Positions 58,259-64,000 of a stretch of DNA of 64,000 nt are shown here, piece after piece. The notes beneath the pieces are model-generated. The model saw nothing but the letters and a program-made list of their open reading frames with translations, searched no databases and was not told where the DNA came from. The position numbers and the translations under genes are program-made. This DNA is from Clostridium acetobutylicum ATCC 824 (GTDB taxonomy: Bacteria > Bacillota > Clostridia > Clostridiales > Clostridiaceae): contig NC_003030.1 in NCBI RefSeq assembly GCF_000008765.1, positions 1,956,001 to 2,020,000 on the forward strand, in the 5' to 3' direction. The stretch's first letter is position 1; each line of letters begins with the position of its first letter.

Positions 58259-59839
58259 ATGAAAGTGGCAATATATAGCCGTAAATCAAAGTTCACAGGT
58301 AAGGGTGAATCCATTGGTAATCAAATAGAACTATGTAAGAATTATTGCAAAGATAACTTAAAAAACATAACAGAATTTTTAGTGTACGAAGATGAGGGCT
58401 TTTCTGGAAAAGATATAAACAGGCCTAAATTTAAAAATATGCTTAAAGATGCACAATCTAAAAAATTTAAAGTTTTGATATGCTACAGATTAGATCGTGT
58501 AAGTAGAAATATATCCGATTTTTATTCTTTTATTAATGAGCTTAACAAATACAATATCAATTTTATAAGTATACGAGAACAATTTGACACCTCAACTCCC
58601 ATGGGAAGAGCTATGATGTATATAGCCTCAGTATTTGCACAACTTGAAAGAGAAACTATAGCTGAACGCATAAAAGATAATATGATTGAGCTTGCTAAAA
58701 TGGGTAGATGGCTTGGAGGTCAAACGCCATTAGGGTTTAAAAGCAAAAGAATATTGCATTCTGATAATAAAGCCAAAAAAAGAAGTATATATGTACTAAC
58801 TCCTATTAGTGATGAGTTAGAAAAAGTAAATTTAATTTATAATAGGTATATTGAGACATCATCTGTAAATTCAACTTTAAAGTATCTACTTTCGAACAAC
58901 CTTACAGGGAAAAACGGAGGGGAATTTTCTGCCATGTCAATAAATGATATACTAAGGAACCCTGCATATGTTATGTCAGATGACTCTGTTTTTTCATACC
59001 TAAAAGAAAAAGGTATTAATACTTATGGAATACCTAATAAAAATGGAATATTAATTTATAACAAAAAAAAAGAGCAATCCAAAATTAATGATACCATAAA
59101 ATGGATAGCTGCTGTAAGCAATCATAAAGGAATAATTGAATCTTATAGGTGGCTGTATGTTCAAAGAAGCTTAGATAAAAACTCCAAAAAGACTACACCT
59201 AGGCAAGGCACTTCTAAAAAATCTTTATTATCAGGTATTTTAAAATGTGGTATTTGCGGTTCTCCCATGCGTGTAAGCTATGGAAGACCAAGAAAAGATG
59301 GTAGCGGCAGAATATACTACTACACCTGCACCATGAAAGCAAATTCAGGAAAAGCAAGATGTAATAACCCAAATGTCCGTGGTGATAAACTAGAAGCCAT
59401 TATTCTAACAAATTTAAAGAAATTAGATAAGAAAATTTTACTGATGGAATTAAGGACCTATGCTAAAACTATTACTCCACCGCTTCCTAAAAAAGAATTA
59501 TTACAAAAAAGGAAACAAATGAATGCGCTTCTTAATAACCTAAGTAAAGTTTCAAACACAAACTCTTCAGAATTCATTTTATCTAAAATAAATAAACTTG
59601 GAGAGGAAATAACGAAACTAGAAAATAAATTAAACAATTTAAAGAATTCAAAACAATGTGATTTTAATTCTGAAATCCTTATAAGCTCTTTAGATGATTT
59701 TAAAACTACATTTAAATTATTAGATACTATTAATGCAAAAAGATGTATGTTAGAAGCCATAATAGAAAAAATCGAATGGAATGGATTTACCAAAACCGCT
59801 TATATTAATCTTTGGGGTTCTAAAAATACCGCAATATAA
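58259..59839 (+). CDS. Large serine recombinase (site-specific integrase/excisionase)
   Basis: Catalyses integration and excision through a phosphoserine intermediate. The 526-residue protein has an N-terminal resolvase domain with nucleophile Ser10 (AIYSRKS) and YRLDRVSRNISD, then the recombinase domain (about residues 150-290), a zinc-ribbon (CGICGSPMRV with paired Cys in YYTCTMKANSGKARC), and a C-terminal coiled coil (about 410-460). ATG 58259 follows GAGGTGA. Its stop lies 12 bases before the right attachment core, the usual position for such enzymes. It should act on the attachment sites described here. Confidence 0.95.
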   Translation: MKVAIYSRKSKFTGKGESIGNQIELCKNYCKDNLKNITEFLVYEDEGFSGKDINRPKFKNMLKDAQSKKFKVLICYRLDRVSRNISDFYSFINELNKYNINFISIREQFDTSTPMGRAMMYIASVFAQLERETIAERIKDNMIELAKMGRWLGGQTPLGFKSKRILHSDNKAKKRSIYVLTPISDELEKVNLIYNRYIETSSVNSTLKYLLSNNLTGKNGGEFSAMSINDILRNPAYVMSDDSVFSYLKEKGINTYGIPNKNGILIYNKKKEQSKINDTIKWIAAVSNHKGIIESYRWLYVQRSLDKNSKKTTPRQGTSKKSLLSGILKCGICGSPMRVSYGRPRKDGSGRIYYYTCTMKANSGKARCNNPNVRGDKLEAIILTNLKKLDKKILLMELRTYAKTITPPLPKKELLQKRKQMNALLNNLSKVSNTNSSEFILSKINKLGEEITKLENKLNNLKNSKQCDFNSEILISSLDDFKTTFKLLDTINAKRCMLEAIIEKIEWNGFTKTAYINLWGSKNTAI

Positions 59840-59861
59840 TAAATTATGGTCATGCTTGGTT
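59831..59861. repeat. Right attachment junction (attR)
   Basis: Element arm GCAATATAATAAA (59831-59843), which overlaps the recombinase stop codon, then core CATGCTTGGTT (59851-59861). Sequence to the right is the resumed oxidoreductase gene. Confidence 0.85.
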
Positions 59862-60390
59862 ATATGATGTAAACAAAATAGAACCAGAAGTAAAAAAATA
59901 CTTAATTAATATGGGAATAAAAATAAATCTATTAAAAAGAGTAATTGATGTGAAAAAGACTCAAAACAAATTGGAGGGAATCTTCCTATCAGACGGAAGT
60001 TATGTTGAGGGTGATGTGTTTATAGAAGCGACAGGTTCGACAGGACCTATGGGTAATTGTCTAAAATACGGAAACGGATGCTCTATGTGCATATTAAGAT
60101 GCCCTTCTTTTGGTCCACGAGTAAGTATAAGCCAAAGATCAGGTATAGATGATTTAAGGGGCGAAAGAGAAGATGATATTCCAGGTGCTTTTAGCGGATC
60201 CTGTAAAATATCCAAAGAGAGTTTATCACCTGAAATAGTAAAAGAACTTGATGAAAAAGGTGTTGTAATTCTAAAGGTACCACCAGAAGATATAAACCTT
60301 GATAAATTAAAGCTAAAAGTATGTCAGCAGTATGCACTAAAAGAATTTGCTGAGAATGTAATTCTTTTAGACACAGGAGATGCAATGTGA
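59851..60390 (+). pseudogene. FAD oxidoreductase, middle fragment
   Basis: Reading from the core gives HAWLYDVNKIEPEVKKYLIN in the same frame as the N-terminal fragment, then EATGSTGPMGNC, CSMCILRCPSFGPRVSIS (clustered Cys, perhaps an iron-sulfur or redox site) and VILLDTGDAM before TGA at 60388-60390. Related flavoproteins carry a C-terminal cofactor domain after the DTG segment, absent here, so a second break lies near 60380. Excision of the first element alone would give a 263-codon frame, still truncated. The free-standing ATG at 59911 has no ribosome site. Confidence 0.82.
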
Positions 60391-60655
60391 ACAAAACTAC
60401 GACTTTTCAAAAATATTTACCACCACAACAAGTAACACAACTAATTTATATAAAAATCTTCCAGAAAAAACAATTGGAGAAAAGATCTATAAACTAAGGA
60501 TGCTACATGGATATAGCAGACGTGAATTTGCTAAGGTATGCTCTATTGGATATACAAGTGTATGTAAATACGAACTCAACTACTCTCTTCCTCATCCTAA
60601 GAACCTAAATAAAATATGTTCTGCTTTTAATATATCTATGTCTTATTTTTTATAA
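60380..60655 (+). CDS. XRE-family HTH protein at the second element's left edge
   Basis: The C-terminal ~57 residues form a complete Cro/C1 HTH (TIGEKIYKLRMLHGYSRREF, then GYTSVCKYELNYSLPHP). The N-terminal ~33 residues (Thr/Asn-rich) are not conserved-looking. ATG 60380 overlaps the end of the broken oxidoreductase gene and abuts AGGAG with no spacing; no other start exists in frame before the HTH. The native start may have been lost at the junction, so expression is uncertain. Likely a regulator of the integrative element to the right. Confidence 0.6.
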   Translation: MQCEQNYDFSKIFTTTTSNTTNLYKNLPEKTIGEKIYKLRMLHGYSRREFAKVCSIGYTSVCKYELNYSLPHPKNLNKICSAFNISMSYFL

Positions 60656-60662
60656 ATACATA

Positions 60663-60693
60663 AAAAAGGAGGAATGATTTCCCCCTTTTTTTC
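60663..60693. terminator. Bidirectional terminator
   Basis: AAAAAAGGAGGAA and TTTCCCCCTTTTTTT form a stem with one mismatch between the convergent XRE and DUF4352-like genes, with T-runs on both outer sides. Confidence 0.75.
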
Positions 60694-60703
60694 TATAGAT
60701 CTC

Positions 60704-61312
60704 TTACTTTAAATAATATCCAACAGCTTTATTATCATCGCCTCCATGTATAAGTACGGCATTAGCAATATTAAAATTAGTTGGTACTTCGAATACAATG
60801 TATGTTTGCTTTGATAAGTTAGGATTTACTTTATCATATACACCAAAAAAGCTATCGTCTTTAGCATATATTGTTTTAGCTTGGTTGGCTGTCTCTCCTG
60901 CTTCCATATCCATTTTATATTGTGCTTTTGTTTTAATATCTCCAAGTAAAAAATTATCCGGTTCGTACTGTGCTACATTATTTTCTTTATTTGTCATTTG
61001 TAAATGTACAACCACGAATTTTTGCTGAGTAGTTTTATTCTCTCCATCTCCACCCGCAATGGTGTTGGTTTCTTGAGTATCTAAAACCTTAATGCTCCAT
61101 GCTCCACTTTTCCCTTCCTCACCAACTTTATATATCTTCTTATCTTTGTTTTGGTCTGTACTACTTGTAGCTTTATTATTTTGTACTACCTTTGTAGCAC
61201 TAGTAGTTTCTTTAGCTGTATTACCTTTTTTACTGCCTATAGCAACACCTAATAGAAGTATTAGTATTATCGCAACGGCTCCTAATATTATTTTTCCTGT
61301 CTTATTTAACAT
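60704..61312 (-). CDS. Membrane-anchored DUF4352-like protein
   Basis: A 202-residue exported protein: one N-terminal hydrophobic helix (ILGAVAIILILLLGVAIG), a Thr/Ser/Lys linker, and a beta-rich domain (about residues 75-200) resembling DUF4352/telokin-like immunoprotective domains (KVGEEGKSGAWSIKVLDTQE, DNFLLGD). No lipobox Cys, so it is tethered by the helix. ATG 61312 follows AAGGGGGA. Such proteins are frequent cargo of Firmicute integrative elements and prophages; function is unknown. Confidence 0.75.
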   Translation of the reverse strand: MLNKTGKIILGAVAIILILLLGVAIGSKKGNTAKETTSATKVVQNNKATSSTDQNKDKKIYKVGEEGKSGAWSIKVLDTQETNTIAGGDGENKTTQQKFVVVHLQMTNKENNVAQYEPDNFLLGDIKTKAQYKMDMEAGETANQAKTIYAKDDSFFGVYDKVNPNLSKQTYIVFEVPTNFNIANAVLIHGGDDNKAVGYYLK

Positions 61313-61351
61313 GATTTGTTTTCCCCCTTATAGCATATGTATTTCCCCTTT

Positions 61352-61379
61352 ATTGTAACAATTTATTAATTTTTGTCAA
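61352..61379 (-). promoter_or_regulatory. Promoter of the DUF4352-like gene
   Basis: On the minus strand TTGACA (61374-61379) and TACAAT (61352-61357) are 16 bases apart, about 40 bases before the start. Confidence 0.75.
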
Positions 61380-61402
61380 TGATTACATCTTTATTATATG
61401 AT
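61373..61402 (+). promoter_or_regulatory. Promoter of the 67-residue XRE gene
   Basis: TTGTCA (61373-61378) and TATGAT (61397-61402), 18-base spacer, back to back with the divergent DUF4352-like promoter so the -35 regions overlap. Confidence 0.5.
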
Positions 61403-61470
61403 AGTAATAAGAGGAATAAAGCAATTAATATAGAAATTATACATAAAATAATATTAGGGGGATGGTGTAT

Positions 61471-61674
61471 ATGAGTGTTAAAAACCATTTAAAAGAAATT
61501 CGGATGCGTGAATATTTAATTGAAAGTAAAAGTGAATTTGCAAGATTTTTAGAAGTAAATGAGCATGCTTATATTAAGTGGGAAAATGAGAAATCAGCGC
61601 CATCTATGGAGGTTGCATTAATGGTAGCTAAAAAGCTAAATAAAAAAGTTGATGATATATGGTATCTTGGATGA
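61471..61674 (+). CDS. Small XRE-family HTH regulator
   Basis: A 67-residue protein consisting of a single HTH domain: FARFLEVNEHAYIKWENEKS and PSMEVALMVAKKLNKKVDDI, typical of Tn916-like and plasmid-borne Cro/C1 regulators. ATG 61471 follows AGGGGGATGG; ATG 61462 lies inside that site. Divergent from the DUF4352-like gene with overlapping promoters, so it may control both directions and the transfer module downstream. Confidence 0.85.
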   Translation: MSVKNHLKEIRMREYLIESKSEFARFLEVNEHAYIKWENEKSAPSMEVALMVAKKLNKKVDDIWYLG

Positions 61675-61789
61675 TATCATATTTTTTTATATATCATTTA
61701 GAAAAATTTTCTAATTTTTGCATTCATAAGTAAACTTTTTACTTTATAGTGCATACATATATACCATAAAAGAAAAAGGAGATGTTATT

Positions 61790-62065
61790 ATGCCAATAGA
61801 ATTATTGGGGATTATTGAAGATGTAAGTACTTATCAAGGAAAGAATGGCTTTGGTGCTAATATAACTATGTCTGCTCTTATAGATAAGCATAGAAAAACT
61901 TTAACTTTTAACACGAAAGATGTTAATATGGCAAATATATTTGGAAATAATTTACAAAATGAAATGAAGGTTAGTATAATACTTACCCAAAGTAACTTTG
62001 GGTTAAGGTTTGGTGACATTTTAGATGTTACTCCCAACCCTTCTAAAAAAGTATCTACAAAATAG
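61790..62065 (+). CDS. Small conserved protein of an integrative element (Tn916 orf22/23-like position)
   Basis: A 91-residue, probably soluble protein beginning MPIELLGIIEDVSTYQGKNG with alternating beta-strand pattern. ATG 61790 follows AAAGGAGATG. I assign it from position and general look: it lies directly before an FtsK/TcpA-like gene, where Tn916-family elements carry small DUF961-like proteins. The family match is not certain. A strong terminator follows. Confidence 0.55.
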   Translation: MPIELLGIIEDVSTYQGKNGFGANITMSALIDKHRKTLTFNTKDVNMANIFGNNLQNEMKVSIILTQSNFGLRFGDILDVTPNPSKKVSTK

Positions 62066-62090
62066 AGAGCATAAGCTCTCCTCTTTTTTC
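62064..62090 (+). terminator. Terminator after the small conserved gene
   Basis: GAGAGC and GCTCTC with an ATAA loop, then CTC and six T. Confidence 0.8.
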
Positions 62091-62108
62091 TATTAGTAAT
62101 TTAAAGAA

Positions 62109-63335
62109 GTGAGGATATTGAAAGAATATAAATTTGTGAATGAAACTTCTATTCAAAAAGGGATAGATTTCTCTTTAATAACATTAGGCTTAATCGTGCT
62201 ATTATATGGTTTTACACAGTCCGTACCATTTTGTAGCATTTTCACATTATTAGGTGGTACTATAGGCTATAAATTGCATTTAAGTAAGTCATACAAACTA
62301 TATAAGGTTATCAAACATAATTTGTATGATTTGGTGAAAAACAATAATTTTTATACTATAGAAGAAGATAAAGTTATATATAGACCAACTATTTTTTATG
62401 ATTTTAATGATAGTTTTATAACTATCAAAATACGTCTTGATGGTAGTAAATTTAGAGATAAATATACAAAATTAGAGAAACTATTAGAAGATTTGTTTGT
62501 GTTAGAATGTGTTTCTAAAGAAGAACAGCGTGGATATATAATTTACAAGCTAGATAGGACTAATACTAAGCGATTAGATGCAAGTAGCATAAATATGTTA
62601 AGCATGGACTATATAGCGATAAATAATAAGCTAAAATGGAATTTTCGTAAGTGCCCGCACGCATTAATAAGTGGTGTTACCGGTAAAGGCAAGACCTACT
62701 TTTTGGCATATCTAATTAAGAGTTTTTTACTTATAAATGCGACGATTAAAATAGTAGATCCTAAGATGTCCGACCTATCCTATTTAGAAAAAATATTTGG
62801 AAATAATGTTGTAAGTGCTCCGAACAAAATCGCTCAAATTTTAAGGAAAACTGTAGAAGAAATGAATAATAGATACATGGAATTTAAAGAATTAAAGAAC
62901 TATGGTTTCGGTAAAGACTATAAAGATTATGGTTATCTACCTATAGTAATTATTTTTGATGAAGTAGCTGCATTTATGGCTTCTACAGACAAAAAAATAT
63001 CTAAGGAAGTTAATGGCTACCTATCAGAGATTATTTTAAAAGGCAGACAGGCAGGTGTTTTTATGATACTCACAACTCAAAGACCAGATGCAGATGTTAT
63101 TCCAACCGATATTCGTGACCAATTGGGCTTAAGAATTGCATTAGGCGAAATGTCAAAGGTTGCGTATACTATGATTTTTGGTTCTGAATTTAACGATTTA
63201 GAGCTTAATTCGTCTACTGTCGGAACAGGCTTTATATACATGAATGGGACTACCAGTAAGCCTGTTAAGTTTGAAAGCCCCTATTTTTCGGCAGATTACA
63301 ATTTTGTTAAGGACGTGTCTTTTCGATTACACTAG
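62109..63335 (+). CDS. FtsK/SpoIIIE-type conjugation ATPase (Tn916 Orf21/TcpA-like)
   Basis: A 408-residue DNA-pumping ATPase with two N-terminal hydrophobic segments (about residues 18-55), Walker A GVTGKGKTYFLAYL near residue 190, Walker B IVIIFDEVAAFMAS and TTQRPDADVIPTDIR. It lacks the gamma winged-helix domain of chromosomal FtsK, as do coupling-type ATPases of Tn916/ICEBs1 and tetracycline-plasmid elements. GTG 62109 or TTG 62118 could be the start; both have modest ribosome sites. It precedes a Rep-type gene, matching orf21-orf20 order. Confidence 0.85.
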   Translation: MRILKEYKFVNETSIQKGIDFSLITLGLIVLLYGFTQSVPFCSIFTLLGGTIGYKLHLSKSYKLYKVIKHNLYDLVKNNNFYTIEEDKVIYRPTIFYDFNDSFITIKIRLDGSKFRDKYTKLEKLLEDLFVLECVSKEEQRGYIIYKLDRTNTKRLDASSINMLSMDYIAINNKLKWNFRKCPHALISGVTGKGKTYFLAYLIKSFLLINATIKIVDPKMSDLSYLEKIFGNNVVSAPNKIAQILRKTVEEMNNRYMEFKELKNYGFGKDYKDYGYLPIVIIFDEVAAFMASTDKKISKEVNGYLSEIILKGRQAGVFMILTTQRPDADVIPTDIRDQLGLRIALGEMSKVAYTMIFGSEFNDLELNSSTVGTGFIYMNGTTSKPVKFESPYFSADYNFVKDVSFRLH

Positions 63336-63399
63336 CCAGTAGCATCAAAAATTTTTATAAAATAAAAATAATGGAAAGGTTTTGATGCTACTGGCTAGT
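63331..63399. repeat. Perfect 20-bp inverted repeat between ftsK-like and rep genes
   Basis: ACTAGCCAGTAGCATCAAAA (63331-63350) and its exact complement (63380-63399) flank a 29-base AT-rich loop. The left arm contains the stop codon of the FtsK-like gene. There is only a short T-rich stretch after it. Tn916 has its transfer origin between orf21 and orf20, the same position, so this may be oriT or a replication origin; a terminator is the plain alternative. Confidence 0.8.
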
Positions 63400-63494
63400 A
63401 ATCTTTTAATATACTCGATACTTATACAAACATCCGTAATAATGGCTTAAATAAAGGGATTGCAGACTTAATATGCTTCTAGGGGGCATGAATA

Positions 63495-64000
63495 GTGGAT
63501 TTTGAGAATGAAACATTAGAAAAAATGGAGCAAAAAAGAATTGACTATAATCGCAAATATGCTAACTGGTATAAGCAAATGAGTAAAGATATGCAGCAAG
63601 AAAAACATTTAGCATATGCAGAAACTTTAAAAAAGAAGGGTGAGAGAATAAAGAGCTGTATGAATATATGGCTTTGGGACATATACCGTAAAAACAAATT
63701 ACTGGATCTACAAAAAGTTAATAGGTGCATGAATAACCGTTTTTGCCCTAACTGTAGAAAATTCAATCTATCATGCGCCATACACAATTTAAAAAAGCCT
63801 TTGAATGATTTGTTATTAGATGGATATTACCCTTACTTGGTTACTCTTACAATCCCCAACGTTTTAGGAAAAGAATTAAAAAGAACAATAGAAAAAATGA
63901 ATAAAGCTTTTAAAAAACTTTTTGGTGCTTATTCTTATGACTTGCAGGGCAAAACTACAAAAGGCTTTAAGGATAGATTAATATGTTTTGAAGGTGCTTT
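63495..64000 (+). CDS. Rep/relaxase-type initiator protein, N-terminal part (runs off the window)
   Basis: GTG 63495 is eight bases after AGGGGG (63481-63486) and opens a frame to the window end: DFENETLEKMEQKRIDYNRK, then NRFCPNCRKFNLSC and YPYLVTLTIPNVLGKELK. The CxxC pair followed by a VTLTIPN strand matches Rep_1/RepB-type rolling-circle initiators and related relaxases of integrative elements. The HUH and tyrosine motifs would lie beyond 64000, so the activity cannot be checked here. Position after the FtsK-like gene fits. Confidence 0.75.
   Translation, partial: MDFENETLEKMEQKRIDYNRKYANWYKQMSKDMQQEKHLAYAETLKKKGERIKSCMNIWLWDIYRKNKLLDLQKVNRCMNNRFCPNCRKFNLSCAIHNLKKPLNDLLLDGYYPYLVTLTIPNVLGKELKRTIEKMNKAFKKLFGAYSYDLQGKTTKGFKDRLICFEGA

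Larger units (their letters stand above)
56457..59850. mobile_element. 3394-bp serine-recombinase element inside the FAD oxidoreductase gene
   Basis: Both junctions carry CATGCTTGGTT (56457-56467 and 59851-59861), and deleting 56457-59850 restores an open frame across the break. Cargo: a secreted coiled-coil protein, a lipoprotein, a 58-residue ORF and a large serine recombinase at the right end. Joining the element ends gives a dyad with 12 of 13 matching arm bases (GCAATATAATAAA versus the complement of TTTAATATATTGC) centred on the CA of the core, as expected of a serine-integrase attP. Confidence 0.88.

Noticed and set aside
59911-60390. Stand-alone gene starting at ATG 59911
   Set aside because: No ribosome site; it is the in-frame continuation of the interrupted oxidoreductase gene from 59851.
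1-64000. CRISPR array, tRNA or rRNA genes
   Set aside because: No regularly spaced repeats and no cloverleaf or rRNA sequence was recognised anywhere in the window.

Overview
The window is a low-GC Firmicute chromosome segment. The sporulation genes (spoVS, ymxH-like, spoIIIE-type translocase, CotS-like), Gram-positive HPr with Ser46, the IspH-S1 fusion, the IspH/Cmk neighbourhood and the MiaB-MutS-MutL-MiaA-Hfq operon all point to a solventogenic Clostridium. Gene order is what I would expect of Clostridium acetobutylicum or a close relative; that species call is inference from memory, not a search result. Many starts are TTG or GTG and were chosen by ribosome-binding-site position.

Region 1 (1-20300) is core: pnp, a ymxH-like gene, dapG, tepA-like protease, ftsK/spoIIIE, rimO, pgsA, recA with promoter and LexA box, rny, spoVS with a sigma-H type promoter, a UbiA-family transferase, an aspartate aminotransferase, ptsH, purB, an L,D-transpeptidase lipoprotein and clpS-clpA. 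Region 2 (20300-27100) has a SAM-I riboswitch controlling metA, a decayed stretch with WYL-regulator and DJ-1/PfpI remnants, tldD-tldE, a tyrosine recombinase whose frame is broken at a T6 run, and a Cys-rich acidic protein. Region 3 (27100-36600) is lexA followed on the minus strand by an aluminium-resistance family PLP enzyme and the hfq-miaA-mutL-mutS-miaB operon.

Region 4 (36600-40900) is accessory: a 55-residue Cys-containing peptide gene, a GNAT protein, a CotS-like pseudokinase, and a lone holin divergent from an XRE repressor with shared GCGCAA repeats in both promoters. Region 5 (40855-54900), mostly minus strand, carries motAB, ispH-S1, cmk, a BaiN/HI0933-type flavoprotein, an RpiR regulator, a pseudouridine synthase, corA, a NUDIX hydrolase, RNase H and a MoxR ATPase/VWA-metallopeptidase/22-residue-repeat operon.

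Region 6 (55190-64000) is the most interesting. A PyrK-like flavin/iron-sulfur protein gene is followed by an FAD oxidoreductase gene interrupted twice. The first insert is a 3394-bp element (56457-59850) with a large serine recombinase, a small divergent ORF, a secreted coiled-coil protein and a lipoprotein. Its ends share CATGCTTGGTT, joining them restores the reading frame exactly, and the rejoined element ends form a near-perfect dyad centred on the CA of that core. The second break, near 60388, is the left edge of an apparent Tn916-like integrative element (XRE regulators, DUF4352-type lipoprotein-like protein, small conserved protein, FtsK/TcpA-like ATPase, Rep-type initiator running off the window) with a perfect 20-bp inverted repeat where Tn916 carries oriT.
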